Assembly: GCF_006715725.1 (NCBI RefSeq)
Contig: NZ_VFNU01000001.1
Location: 3,038,001-3,102,000, forward strand
DNA from: Nocardioides sp. SLBN-35
GTDB taxonomy: Bacteria > Actinomycetota > Actinomycetes > Propionibacteriales > Nocardioidaceae
Length of the DNA: 64,000 nt
Reading direction: 5' to 3'
In this document: in pieces, positions 54,937 to 62,890 of the stretch
Layout of the letters: every line of letters begins with the position of its first letter
Numbering within the stretch: the first letter of the stretch is position 1
Translations under genes and position numbers: made by a program
The notes under the pieces: model-generated
Database searches by the model: none
Seen by the model: only the letters and a program-made list of their open reading frames with translations
What the model was told of the DNA's origin: nothing

Positions 54937-57071
54937 CGCGGACGGCCCCGGCGGCGCACGGCCGCGGAGAGCGCGCCGTACGCCTTGACGAGGTCGCGGG
55001 CGGCGGCGACGGGCGCGACGAGCGGCACTGTGCGCAGCGGATCCGGTGCCTGCAGGGCCCGGCCGACGGGGAGCGAGAGGTACGCCGCCAGGCCGGCGCT
55101 CGCGGCTGCCCGGGCACCCGTCGAACCGCGCAGCGCGACGCCGGCCGCCGCGGTGTAGGCGGCGACCCTGGCCAGGTCACGGCCCAGCAGGCGGCGGTCG
55201 AGCGAGTTGCCGCTGCCCTCGCCGTAGCGGCGGTACATGGTCAGGTTGGCCCGGAAGGTCGGGCGCTGGGCCCAGCTGACCTCGGCGTCGCGCACCATCC
55301 GGGCGGTGCCACCGGCGGCGACGATGCGGCGGCCGAAGAGGACGTCCTCGCCGGTCTGGAGGTTCTCGGGGAAGCCGCCGACGCTCGCCCAGGCGACCCG
55401 GGCGAAGGCGACCGAGCGCCCGGTCGGCATCGAGGCGTCGAACGCCCGCCCGAAGAGGCGGCCGTAGGCGCGGGCCAGTGGCGTCGGGCGGGCCAGCTCC
55501 TCGACGCTCGGGTACCCGACCGCGGCCAGGGCGTGCTCCCAGGGCTGGGCGGCCCCGACCCGGTAGGTCCCGGTCCACAGGTCGACCTCGGGGTGGCGGG
55601 CGAAGGCGCGCCGGAACGCGGCCAGCCAACCGGGCGAGGGGACGCAGCCCGCGTCGGTGCAGGCGATCCGGTCGTGGCTGGCGGCCCGGATCCCGATGTT
55701 GCGGCCCTGCGAGATCCCGGCGCCGGGCTCGACCAGCAGGCGCACCCGCTCGTCGAAGGCCGCGAAGGCCCGCACGACGCCGGCGGTGTCGTCGCTCGAC
55801 CCGCCGTCGACGACGACGACCTCGTCGTGGGGGCCGAGCTGGGGCACCAGCGCCGACAGCAGCTCCTTGGCGGCAGCCTCGTCGTCCAGCACGGTGGTCA
55901 CGACGCTGATCGCGGGACCGGTGGGCGGCAGGCCGACGCCGGGACGATGGGCCAGGGTGGCGAGGAAGTCGACGAGGACGTCCGCCGCGGCCCGGGCATC
56001 CGGGTACGACGCCGCGACCCGGGCGCCCGCCGTACCGCATCGGGTGCGGGTGTCGGGGTCCTCGAGCGCGAGCAGGGCCGCGGCGACATCGCCCGGCGCT
56101 CCCGCTCGGACCTCGACGCCGCCCTCCCGGGCCATCGCGCCGAGCGGTGGGGTGACGACGACGGGTACGCCGGCGGTGAGGGCCTCGAAGGCCGTCATGC
56201 CGAAGGCCTCGCGGTGCCAGGGCATCGACTCGGTGGGCTTGGTGAGCACGAGGACGGCGTCGAAGGCGCCGGCCAGCCGGGCGAAGCCCGGCACCTCGCC
56301 GAGGAAGCGGACCCGGTGCGCGACCCCGAGCTCGGTGGCGAGCGCGACCAGGCGCAGCTGCTCGCCGGGGTCGTCGGGATCGTGGATGCCGGCGACGACC
56401 AGGTCCCAGGCGGCCGCGGCGGGATCGGCCAGCGCGCGGATGGCGTCGTCGATGCCCTTGCCGTGGACGATCCGGGTGCCCATGCCGGCGACCAGCCGAC
56501 CGCTCGGGACCTCCAGGCCGAGGGCGCCGCGCGCCTCCACGCGGGTGAGGTGGTCGGTGGTGCGGGGCGGGTTCAGGAGCAGCGAGCTGCGCAGGCGGCG
56601 GCCCTCGAGGAGCCACGCACCGGTGGCCACCTGGCCGTCGCTGACCCGGTCGAGGAGGGCCGTGGGCCAGCCCTCGAAGGAGCCGTCGTGGCGCACCCAC
56701 ACGAAGGGGATGCCGAGGGCGCGGGCGGTCGGGGCTGCCGCGAGCGCCGCCTTGACGCCGTGGGCGACGACGACGTCGGGCCGCGAGGAGCGCAGCGCAG
56801 CGCCGACCCGGGCCGCGAGGAGCGGGATCCGCGAGGCGCGCCGCTCCGAGCGGACGGTGGCGACCGGGACGCCGCGACGGCTCCAGGTCGCTGCGGTGGG
56901 TCCGCCGCCGAGGGCGACGACGTCGAGGTCGGCGCGGTCGGTGGCCTCGGCGAGCTGCAGCTGCCAGCGCTCGGCCCCGCCGAGGACGCCGCCCTGCTGG
57001 ACCACGGTGATCCGCAGCCGGTCCTGCTGGCCGGTCCGGGAGACGGCCGCGGGATCGAGAACCTGCGTCAT
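54933..57071 (-). CDS. Two-domain glycosyltransferase (GT4-GT2 fusion)
   Basis: 712 aa. Residues about 20-375 form a GT4 GT-B enzyme (VVQQGGVLGGAERWQLQLAEA; donor site with REAFGMTAFEALTAGVPVVVT). Residues about 388-690 form a GT2 GT-A domain (ISVVTTVLDDEAAAKELLSALV, VVVDGGSSDDTAGVV, ACTDAGCVPSPGWLAAF, LQTGEDVLFGRRI). One protein could therefore add two consecutive sugars. It opens unit B, with promoter B 56 bp upstream inside the end of the preceding gene and an AGCGGAG ribosome site before the ATG. Confidence 0.87.
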   Translation of the reverse strand: MTQVLDPAAVSRTGQQDRLRITVVQQGGVLGGAERWQLQLAEATDRADLDVVALGGGPTAATWSRRGVPVATVRSERRASRIPLLAARVGAALRSSRPDVVVAHGVKAALAAAPTARALGIPFVWVRHDGSFEGWPTALLDRVSDGQVATGAWLLEGRRLRSSLLLNPPRTTDHLTRVEARGALGLEVPSGRLVAGMGTRIVHGKGIDDAIRALADPAAAAWDLVVAGIHDPDDPGEQLRLVALATELGVAHRVRFLGEVPGFARLAGAFDAVLVLTKPTESMPWHREAFGMTAFEALTAGVPVVVTPPLGAMAREGGVEVRAGAPGDVAAALLALEDPDTRTRCGTAGARVAASYPDARAAADVLVDFLATLAHRPGVGLPPTGPAISVVTTVLDDEAAAKELLSALVPQLGPHDEVVVVDGGSSDDTAGVVRAFAAFDERVRLLVEPGAGISQGRNIGIRAASHDRIACTDAGCVPSPGWLAAFRRAFARHPEVDLWTGTYRVGAAQPWEHALAAVGYPSVEELARPTPLARAYGRLFGRAFDASMPTGRSVAFARVAWASVGGFPENLQTGEDVLFGRRIVAAGGTARMVRDAEVSWAQRPTFRANLTMYRRYGEGSGNSLDRRLLGRDLARVAAYTAAAGVALRGSTGARAAASAGLAAYLSLPVGRALQAPDPLRTVPLVAPVAAARDLVKAYGALSAAVRRRGRPR

Positions 57072-57118
57072 CGTCGTACTCCGCTCTGGTCAGTGCGGTG
57101 GCCCGGGCGGGCCTCCCT

Positions 57119-58225
57119 TCACCGCACCAGTGCGTCGGAGTAGCTGCCGTGATCCATCCGGGCCCGGGGAATTTCGCGAGGGTTCCTCACGGAGGCCGGC
57201 ACGTGGCGGTACGCCGTGGTGAGCCGGTAGCGCTGGAGCGAGACCGAGTGGTCGGTCGAGAACGCCAGCGAGCGGCGGTGGGCGCGGGCCCAGGCGAGGG
57301 GCTCGTGCAGGTCCAGCAGCCGCTCCGCCTGGCCCTCCACCGTGGGCTCCAGCCCGGGGACGTCGTCGCTGACCAGCGTCGGGATCGCCCGGGCCACGAT
57401 CGGCAGTCCGACGGCCGCCGCCTCGAGGATGCTCACCGGGGCGCCCTCCCACGCGGCCGTGTGCACGTAGGCCTGCGCGGCGCCGAGCCGGGCGACGACC
57501 TCGGTTCGGGGCAGCCAGCCGGAGACCTCGACGCCCGCGGTGCGCAGCGCGTCCTCGCCCTCGGTGTCGCCGCTGCCGAGCCACTCCCAGTGCAGGCCGG
57601 CCGCGCCGCGGGCCGCAGCCTGGCGGTCGGCCTCGCGCTTGACCTCGACCAGGTGGCGCCAGTCCTTCTGCTCGGTGACCCGTCCCACCGTGACCACCCG
57701 GAACGGCTCGCCGCGGCGGACCCGGACCTGCGGCGGGTGCAGGGCCCGGTTCGGCACGGTGACGACGCGGCGGAAGCCCAGCTCGGCCCCGAGGCTCCCC
57801 TCGTGGGGGGAGCAGGCCACGAGCACGTCGGTACGACGGACCAGCGACCGCTCGACCTCGCGGATCGCCGTGCGGCTCACCGCACTGAGGTCGGTGCGCT
57901 CGAACGCGAAGCAGTGCGGGCTGTAGGCCACCGGGGCGCCGAGGTCGCAGGAGCGCGCCAGCACGCCGGCGTACGACGAGTGGGCGTGGACCAGGTCTGC
58001 TCCGACCCGACGCACCAGGTTGCGCAGCCCCCGCGCCGCCCGGCGCGGCGGGCCCGGGAGGACGTGCACCGCGGCGAAGGCCGCGCGCTCGTCGCCGGTG
58101 TCGGCATGGTCGCGTCGGTGCCAGATCGCGAGTTGGTGCTCGATGTCTGGCGTCGCGTCGACCATGCTGAGCACCGCGCTCAGCACTCCCCCGCCGAACG
58201 ACTCGACGACGTGCAGGACCCGCAT
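57119..58225 (-). CDS. Glycosyltransferase, GT4 family
   Basis: 368 aa. VLHVVESFGGGVLSAVLSMVDA at the N-terminus and VVTVGRVTEQKDWRHLVEV, EWLGSGDTEGED and AAWEGAPVSILEAAAVGLPIV (E-x7-E) in the donor half fit GT4, and it resembles enzymes encoded next to priming transferases, which add the second sugar. It is the last gene of unit D, 1 bp after the priming transferase. Its last codons (RMDHGSYSDALV) are encoded by the bases that form promoter B. Confidence 0.87.
   Translation of the reverse strand: MRVLHVVESFGGGVLSAVLSMVDATPDIEHQLAIWHRRDHADTGDERAAFAAVHVLPGPPRRAARGLRNLVRRVGADLVHAHSSYAGVLARSCDLGAPVAYSPHCFAFERTDLSAVSRTAIREVERSLVRRTDVLVACSPHEGSLGAELGFRRVVTVPNRALHPPQVRVRRGEPFRVVTVGRVTEQKDWRHLVEVKREADRQAAARGAAGLHWEWLGSGDTEGEDALRTAGVEVSGWLPRTEVVARLGAAQAYVHTAAWEGAPVSILEAAAVGLPIVARAIPTLVSDDVPGLEPTVEGQAERLLDLHEPLAWARAHRRSLAFSTDHSVSLQRYRLTTAYRHVPASVRNPREIPRARMDHGSYSDALVR
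57127..57157 (-). promoter_or_regulatory. Polysaccharide-locus promoter B
   Basis: The minus strand reads ATGGATCA-N16-GCACTGG, embedded in the 3' coding end of the glycosyltransferase gene, 56 bp before the ATG of the GT4-GT2 gene. An AAATT tract lies about 13 bp upstream. Conservation of the element inside coding sequence argues that it is under selection as DNA. Confidence 0.75.
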
Positions 58226-58226
58226 G

Positions 58227-58919
58227 TCAGTACGCTCCCCGGCCGCCGAAGACGGCCGGCAGCGTCCGGAGCAGGATCCGCAGGTCCATCCGGAGTGAGT
58301 GGTGGTCGACGTACTCGAGGTCGAGGTTGATCGCCTGGTCCCACTCGAGGTCGCTGCGGCCGTTGATCTGGGCCAGGCCGGTCATCCCGGGCCGGACGGC
58401 GTGCCGGCGGTGCTCGGCGGGCGCGAACCGCGCCACCTCGGTCGGTGTGTTGGGTCGAGGGCCGACCAGCGACATGGTGCCGTTGACGACGTTCCACAGC
58501 TGGGGCAGCTCGTCGAGGGAGAGCCGGCGCAGCCAGTGCCCGACCGGCGTCACGCGGGGATCGACGTGGAGCTTGGTGAGCGGACCCGATCCGTCGTGGC
58601 CGCGGGCGAAGACCTCGGCAGCGCGGGCCTCGGCGTCGGCGTACATGGTCCGGAACTTCAGCACCTCGAACAGCCGGCCGCCGTGCCCGACCCGCTGCTG
58701 GCGGAACAGCACCGGTCCCCGGCTGGTGCCGACGACGAGGAGGGCGATCAGGATCACCGCGGGGAGCAGCACGACGAGGAGCGCGAGCGCGACCACGGCC
58801 TCGCCCAGGTCGCGGGTCCGGCCGTGGGCGTGCACCTCGAAGAAGGGCACCACCACCGGCGCCGGGTCGACCGTCGCGGCCACCGCGACCACGTCCGGCG
58901 TCGCCTGCTGGGCGCTCAC
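58227..58919 (-). CDS. Undecaprenyl-phosphate sugar-1-phosphate transferase (priming enzyme)
   Basis: 230 aa, short monotopic form of the bacterial sugar transferase family (WcaJ/PglC-like). One re-entrant hydrophobic helix (about 40-63) precedes the catalytic domain with GPVLFRQQRVGHGGRLFEVLKFRTM, the D-E pair in LSLDELPQLWNVVNGTMSLVGPRPN and PGMTGLAQINGRS. It starts repeat-unit synthesis by moving a sugar phosphate onto undecaprenyl phosphate. The GTG overlaps the stop of the small coiled-coil gene. Confidence 0.92.
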   Translation of the reverse strand: MSAQQATPDVVAVAATVDPAPVVVPFFEVHAHGRTRDLGEAVVALALLVVLLPAVILIALLVVGTSRGPVLFRQQRVGHGGRLFEVLKFRTMYADAEARAAEVFARGHDGSGPLTKLHVDPRVTPVGHWLRRLSLDELPQLWNVVNGTMSLVGPRPNTPTEVARFAPAEHRRHAVRPGMTGLAQINGRSDLEWDQAINLDLEYVDHHSLRMDLRILLRTLPAVFGGRGAY

Positions 58920-59251
58920 GGCCGGCCCCGCAGCTCGACCTCGAGCGCGGCGCGGGTGCTCGCACCGAGCTGACCAGCCTCGTCTACGCGGCGGTCGAGG
59001 GCGACCAGGGCCGCTTGCAGGATCTGCTCGGCCTGGGCGGTGGACCGGGCCACGATCCGGTCCGCCTCGCGACTGCCCTCGTCGAGCATCTCGGTCGTAC
59101 GCCGGAAGGTGCTGCCGCGCACCCTGCGGGCGTGGTCGGCCAGCGAGCGCAGGACGCGTGGCGCCTCGGCCTGGTCCACGGTGACCGCGTACTCGAGGTG
59201 GGCCAGGAAGCCGTCGATGTCCTCGAACGTCCCGGCGTGAGTGCTGATCAT
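58916..59251 (-). CDS. Small DivIVA-like coiled-coil protein
   Basis: 111 aa, almost wholly helical. The segment SREADRIVARSTAQAEQILQAALVALDRRVDEA has the A-E-x-I-L-x-x-A heptads typical of DivIVA/Wag31 and SepIVA-type proteins. The ATG at 59251 is preferred to the GTG at 59260 because AGGAG lies 8 nt before it. It is one of three such proteins encoded in unit D. Placed directly upstream of the priming transferase with a GTGA overlap, it may localise or scaffold that enzyme; this is inference. Confidence 0.65.
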   Translation of the reverse strand: MISTHAGTFEDIDGFLAHLEYAVTVDQAEAPRVLRSLADHARRVRGSTFRRTTEMLDEGSREADRIVARSTAQAEQILQAALVALDRRVDEAGQLGASTRAALEVELRGRP

Positions 59252-59287
59252 CGATGCCACTCCTTGTGGTGGGGTCGGTCCGTGACG

Positions 59288-60628
59288 TCAGGACGAGCGG
59301 GGCAGCCGCTTGCGGCGTCCCGGCCGGGCACCGACGAGGACGGTGCCGAGGACGCGCAGGCGGATGGTGCGCAGGTGCTCGGCGGCGCGCTGGACCGAGC
59401 GCGGGTGCACGCGGCCGGACGGCACGGTGAGCACCATGGCGCCGTGGATCGCCATGATCCGGGCGTCCTCGGAGCTGGCGACCGAGGCGGCGTGGACGAT
59501 GACGACGTCGTAGAGGCCCTCGGTGTCGTCGAGCAGGCCGCGGAAGCGCATCTCGAGCAGGCTCGGGGCGGCCAGGTGCGCCTGGCCGAGCGGCAGCACG
59601 TCGATGCGCGGGGCGGGACCCGCGACGACGACGTCGCGCAGGTCGCAGGAGCCGGCGAGCACGTCGTACAGGCCCGGCTCGCCGGGGTTCTCGAGGGCCG
59701 GGTGGACCTTGGCGTCTCGGTCGGCGTTGATCACCAGGACCCGGTGTCCGACGTCGGCGAGGGCCGCGGCCACGTTGACCTCGAGCCAGCCGGCGGCCGG
59801 CTCGGAGGTGCTGGCGGACGACACGACGAGCAGGCGGCTCGGGTCCTCGACGCTGGCGAACTCGATGGCGATCCGCAGGGCGCGCAGTGCCTGGAACTCG
59901 TCGGCGCGGGGCTCGATCGCCGGGACGCTGTCGAGGTCGTCGGGCTTCGGGATCACGCCGAGCACCGAGGTCTGGGTGATCTCCCCCATCTCCTCGGCGT
60001 CGCCGACCGTGCGGAACAGTCGGTCGACGACCGCGGCGGCGAGCACGGCGAGCAGGAGCGAGAGCAGGAGGCCGGCGAGCGCGGTCACGGGGACGTTCGG
60101 CGAGCTGAACCGGTCCGGGGCGACGGCGTCCTCGGTCACCTTGAACTCGAAGGAGCCGCTGCTGGGGTCGTGCAGCGGCAGGGCCGCGACCACGAGGTTG
60201 GCGATCTCGGCGGCCCGGTCGGGGTCGGTGTCGTGCACCGAGACCTGGATGATGACGGTGCCCGGGATGACCTTGCCCTCGACCTCGTCACGCAGCTGTG
60301 CGACCGAGCGGTGCGGCACCTTGGCCGCGACGTCCTCGAGGAGCGGGCGGGACCGGGCGACGTCGGCCACCGTCCCCAGCAGGTCGGTGTAGCTGGCCGG
60401 CGAGGTGGTGGTCACGCCCGCCGGCGGGGTCGCGGCGACCCGGGCCGAGGCGGTGTACTCCCGCGGGGCGATCACCAGACCGGCCGCCACCGCATTGACC
60501 ACGAGCGCGAACACCAGCAGGACGACCCAGCGCCGGCGCCAGATCAGGGCGCCGAGTGCCCGGAAGCCCCCTCGGGCCACCGACGACACCGACGGCTGGT
60601 CGGTGGGGTCAAGGTGTGTGGTGGTCAT
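59288..60628 (-). CDS. Wzz-like protein with degenerate BY-kinase domain
   Basis: 446 aa. A Wzz-type module (helices about 33-53 and 181-201 around an extracytoplasmic domain) is joined to a BY-kinase/MinD-like fold (about 240-430). The three nucleotide motifs are broken: Walker A reads SSASTSEPAAGWLEV (no GKS/T), Walker A' VLVINADRD has N301 for Asp, and Walker B YDVVIVHAAS has H379 for Asp. No tyrosine cluster is present at the C-terminus (RRKRLPRSS). It is therefore probably a non-phosphorylating scaffold or regulator of polymer length. Confidence 0.82.
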   Translation of the reverse strand: MTTTHLDPTDQPSVSSVARGGFRALGALIWRRRWVVLLVFALVVNAVAAGLVIAPREYTASARVAATPPAGVTTTSPASYTDLLGTVADVARSRPLLEDVAAKVPHRSVAQLRDEVEGKVIPGTVIIQVSVHDTDPDRAAEIANLVVAALPLHDPSSGSFEFKVTEDAVAPDRFSSPNVPVTALAGLLLSLLLAVLAAAVVDRLFRTVGDAEEMGEITQTSVLGVIPKPDDLDSVPAIEPRADEFQALRALRIAIEFASVEDPSRLLVVSSASTSEPAAGWLEVNVAAALADVGHRVLVINADRDAKVHPALENPGEPGLYDVLAGSCDLRDVVVAGPAPRIDVLPLGQAHLAAPSLLEMRFRGLLDDTEGLYDVVIVHAASVASSEDARIMAIHGAMVLTVPSGRVHPRSVQRAAEHLRTIRLRVLGTVLVGARPGRRKRLPRSS

Positions 60629-60686
60629 CTGCTGGTCCTCACTGGATGTACGGGTCGTGCGGGGTGGGGAGGCGCGCGGCGAGGAG

Positions 60687-61637
60687 TCAGTTCGCCTGGT
60701 CGCGGAACAGCGCGCCGAGCTTGCGGGAGCCGTCGCCGGCGTCGGACCGGTCGTCCTTCTCGTCCTTCTCCGGCGTCCCGGCGTCCTCCGGCGTCTCGTC
60801 GGTGTCGGTGCTCTCGCCCGACTCGTCGCTCGGTGCGTCCTGGGGCTCCGGCGCCGGGGCGGCCGCGGAGTCGCGGCGCACCTCGTCGAGGAGCTGGTCG
60901 ATCGCGCTGAGCTGGTCGCTGACGGCGCCCGTGGCCAGCTGGAGCACCTGCACCAGCTCGCCGAGCGAGGTCTGTAGGTCGGCCCCGAGCTCGGCGGCGC
61001 GGTGCAGCACCTCGCGCGCGGTCCCGCGGATCTCCTCCGCGTCGCGGGCCCCGCGGGCGGCGGCCTCGCCGACGTAGAGGCGTGCGGTCTGCTCGGCCTC
61101 GATCATGGCCGAGCGCATCGCCTCGGTCCGGATGTTCTCGGCGTCGCGCTCGGCGTTGCGGGTGAGCAGCGCGGTGGCGCTCTCGACCCGGTCCCGCTGC
61201 TCCTTGACCCACTCGACCGCCTCGCGACGGGTGCGCTCGGCCTCCTCGTCGGCGTCCGCGCGGACCTGCTCGGCGGCCGACTTGGCCTCGAGCACGATCT
61301 GCTCGGCCTGGTCGGTGGCCTCGCTGCGGGCGGTGGCGGCCAAGGCGAGCATCTCCTCGGCCTTGTGCTGTGCGTCGCGGGTGGCACGCAGGGTCTCGGC
61401 GTGCTCGGTGATCCGGTCGGTCACCGACGGTGCGGGGGCTGCTCCGTTCGGTACGGCCGGCTCGGCCGGCTCGCCCGGCTCGGCCGCGGCGGCACCGGTG
61501 GCTGCCTCGGGCGCCTCGCCCTCCTCGGTCCCGGCGGGCGCGTCGGCGGCCTTGGAGCCGAGCTCGGCGAGGACGTCGTCGAAGGCCGAGGCGATCGCGG
61601 ACTGCTGTCCGCTCTGGTTGCGCTGGCGGTTGAACAT
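60687..61637 (-). CDS. Long coiled-coil protein, DivIVA/ATP-synthase-b-like
   Basis: 316 aa. A variable Pro/Ala/Glu-rich N-terminal part (about 25-75) is followed by a continuous coiled coil (about 80-265; AEEMLALAATARSEATDQAEQIVLEAKSAAEQVRADADEEAERTRREAVEWV) and a charged, Asp/Ser/Thr-rich tail (about 270-316). The AExxxxxA heptads resemble DivIVA/Wag31 and polar scaffold proteins of actinobacteria, but the DivIVA N-terminal membrane-binding domain is not seen. A GGAGGAA ribosome site precedes the ATG. Part of unit D. Confidence 0.7.
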   Translation of the reverse strand: MFNRQRNQSGQQSAIASAFDDVLAELGSKAADAPAGTEEGEAPEAATGAAAAEPGEPAEPAVPNGAAPAPSVTDRITEHAETLRATRDAQHKAEEMLALAATARSEATDQAEQIVLEAKSAAEQVRADADEEAERTRREAVEWVKEQRDRVESATALLTRNAERDAENIRTEAMRSAMIEAEQTARLYVGEAAARGARDAEEIRGTAREVLHRAAELGADLQTSLGELVQVLQLATGAVSDQLSAIDQLLDEVRRDSAAAPAPEPQDAPSDESGESTDTDETPEDAGTPEKDEKDDRSDAGDGSRKLGALFRDQAN

Positions 61638-61680
61638 CGGATTCCTCCAGGGAACGGGGTCGTCGTGGGTGTCGTCGGGG

Positions 61681-62061
61681 TCAGGCGTCGCGAAGGTCGG
61701 CGGCCCGCAGCTCCAGGCGGAAGGCCTCGCGGACCGTGGCCATCAGCCGGTCCGCCTCGTCGAGCCGGGAGTTGAGCGTCGCGAGGCCGATGCTGCGCAT
61801 GGAGTCCGCGTGGGTCAGCGCCTCGCTGAGGATCCCGCTGGCCTCCCGGTCGGCCTCCGCGAGCTTCTCCGTCGTCATCCGCAGCGCCATCGCCCGCAGC
61901 CGTTGCGCCTCCTTGGAGATCATCCGCAGCAGGCGTGCGGCCTCGGCGGGCTCCAGGCTGGCGGCGTTCTCGACGCGCTCGAGCAGCCCGTCGATCTCGC
62001 GGTGCGGGATGAACGACGGCCAGCTCGGCTCGGCGGCGGCGTCATCGGTCGGGTCGGCCAA
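61681..62061 (-). CDS. Small DivIVA-like coiled-coil protein, first gene of unit D
   Basis: 126 aa helical protein: REIDGLLERVENAASLEPAEAARLLRMISKEAQRLRAMAL, then KLAEADREASGILSEALTHADSMRSIGLATLNSRLDEADRLM. It is distantly similar in layout to the 111-aa protein of the same unit. The TTG at 62061 is chosen because GGAG lies 9 nt upstream and it starts the conserved part (LADPTDDAAAEP). The in-frame GTG at 62169 belongs to promoter D, so the longer version cannot be translated from that promoter. Confidence 0.6.
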   Translation of the reverse strand: MADPTDDAAAEPSWPSFIPHREIDGLLERVENAASLEPAEAARLLRMISKEAQRLRAMALRMTTEKLAEADREASGILSEALTHADSMRSIGLATLNSRLDEADRLMATVREAFRLELRAADLRDA

Positions 62062-62138
62062 CGGAGTTGCTCCTGTGTCGGTCAGGGATCGGGGTGTCAG
62101 GTCGGACGGGATGTGGGGCCGGACGACCTGACTCCTCT

Positions 62139-62169
62139 CCAGTGCGGGCGGTGGTGCGGGTTGATCCAC
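62139..62169 (-). promoter_or_regulatory. Polysaccharide-locus promoter D
   Basis: The minus strand reads GTGGATCA-N16-GCACTGG followed by AGAGGAG, with an AT tract (GAGATTT) about 12 bp upstream. It gives a leader of roughly 70 nt to unit D and lies 40 bp after the response regulator stop. Confidence 0.75.
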
Positions 62170-62209
62170 GGGCTGCGCAGAAATCTCGGACGGGCTCTGG
62201 TCCTGCCGC

Positions 62210-62890
62210 CTAGGCGTACGCCGGTGGCTGCCAGTTGCTGCGGTGGGCGAGGGAGACGGCGGCCAGCTGCGAGGACACGTCGAGCTTGGTGAGGATCGCG
62301 TGCACCTGGGAGCGGATGGTGGCCTCGGAGACCACCCGGTCGACCGCGATGTCGCGCACGTGCATGCCCGTCATCAGCAGGCCCAGGACCCGGGCCTCCC
62401 GGGGGCTGAGCCGGGCGAGCCGGAGGTCGTCGGCGCCGCGCTCCGCCACCCGGCCGCGCCACGCCGCGACGAGCTCGGCGCGCTCCTCCGGGCCGAGGAC
62501 CGCGTGGCCGTCGTCGACGCGCCGCACGGTCGAGATGACCTCGATCAGCGCGCTCGCCTTGGACAGCACGGTGTGCGCGCCCTCGGCGAGCGCGCGCCCC
62601 CAACGCGCCCGGTCGGTCGCGCCGGTGAGGACGACGACCCGCACTCCCGCGCGCTGCAGCGGCGCGATCAGCGTGGTCCCGTCACCGAAGGCGCCGAGGT
62701 CGAGGTCGAGGAGCAGGACCCGTGGGCGCAGCCGCACCAGGGCGTCGACGAGGCTGCGAGGTGCGCCGCCGTCGACGGGTACCGGAACCCGCCGTACGTC
62801 GTAACCGTGCACGGACAGGGCGATCTCCAGGGACTCGGCCAGCAGCTCGTGGTCGTCGAGGATCGCGACCCGGCGCTCGACCATGCTCAC
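62210..62890 (-). CDS. LuxR-family response regulator
   Basis: 226 aa. The receiver domain (about 6-125) has the acidic pair D12-D13 (ILDDHELL), phosphoacceptor D62 (LLLDLDLG), the threonine in VVLTGAT and the lysine in LSKAS. The LuxR HTH (LSPREARVLGLLMTGMHVRDIAVDRVVSEATIRSQVHAILTKLDVSSQLAAVSLA) is at 160-215. The GTG at 62890 overlaps the kinase stop; the ATG at 62884 is an alternative. With the upstream kinase it forms a two-component pair at the head of the polysaccharide units and may govern them. Confidence 0.87.
   Translation of the reverse strand: MSMVERRVAILDDHELLAESLEIALSVHGYDVRRVPVPVDGGAPRSLVDALVRLRPRVLLLDLDLGAFGDGTTLIAPLQRAGVRVVVLTGATDRARWGRALAEGAHTVLSKASALIEVISTVRRVDDGHAVLGPEERAELVAAWRGRVAERGADDLRLARLSPREARVLGLLMTGMHVRDIAVDRVVSEATIRSQVHAILTKLDVSSQLAAVSLAHRSNWQPPAYA

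Noticed and set aside
57585..58541. Further CCAGTGC copies (for example near 57585 and 58535, also near 10005 and 37018) considered as more locus promoters
   Set aside because: None has TGATCCA at the 16-bp distance, and all lie inside coding sequence away from gene starts.
61681..62169. Longer version (162 aa) of the first coiled-coil protein starting at a GTG at 62169
   Set aside because: That GTG is part of the -35 box of promoter D and would not be transcribed; the TTG at 62061 has a GGAG ribosome site.
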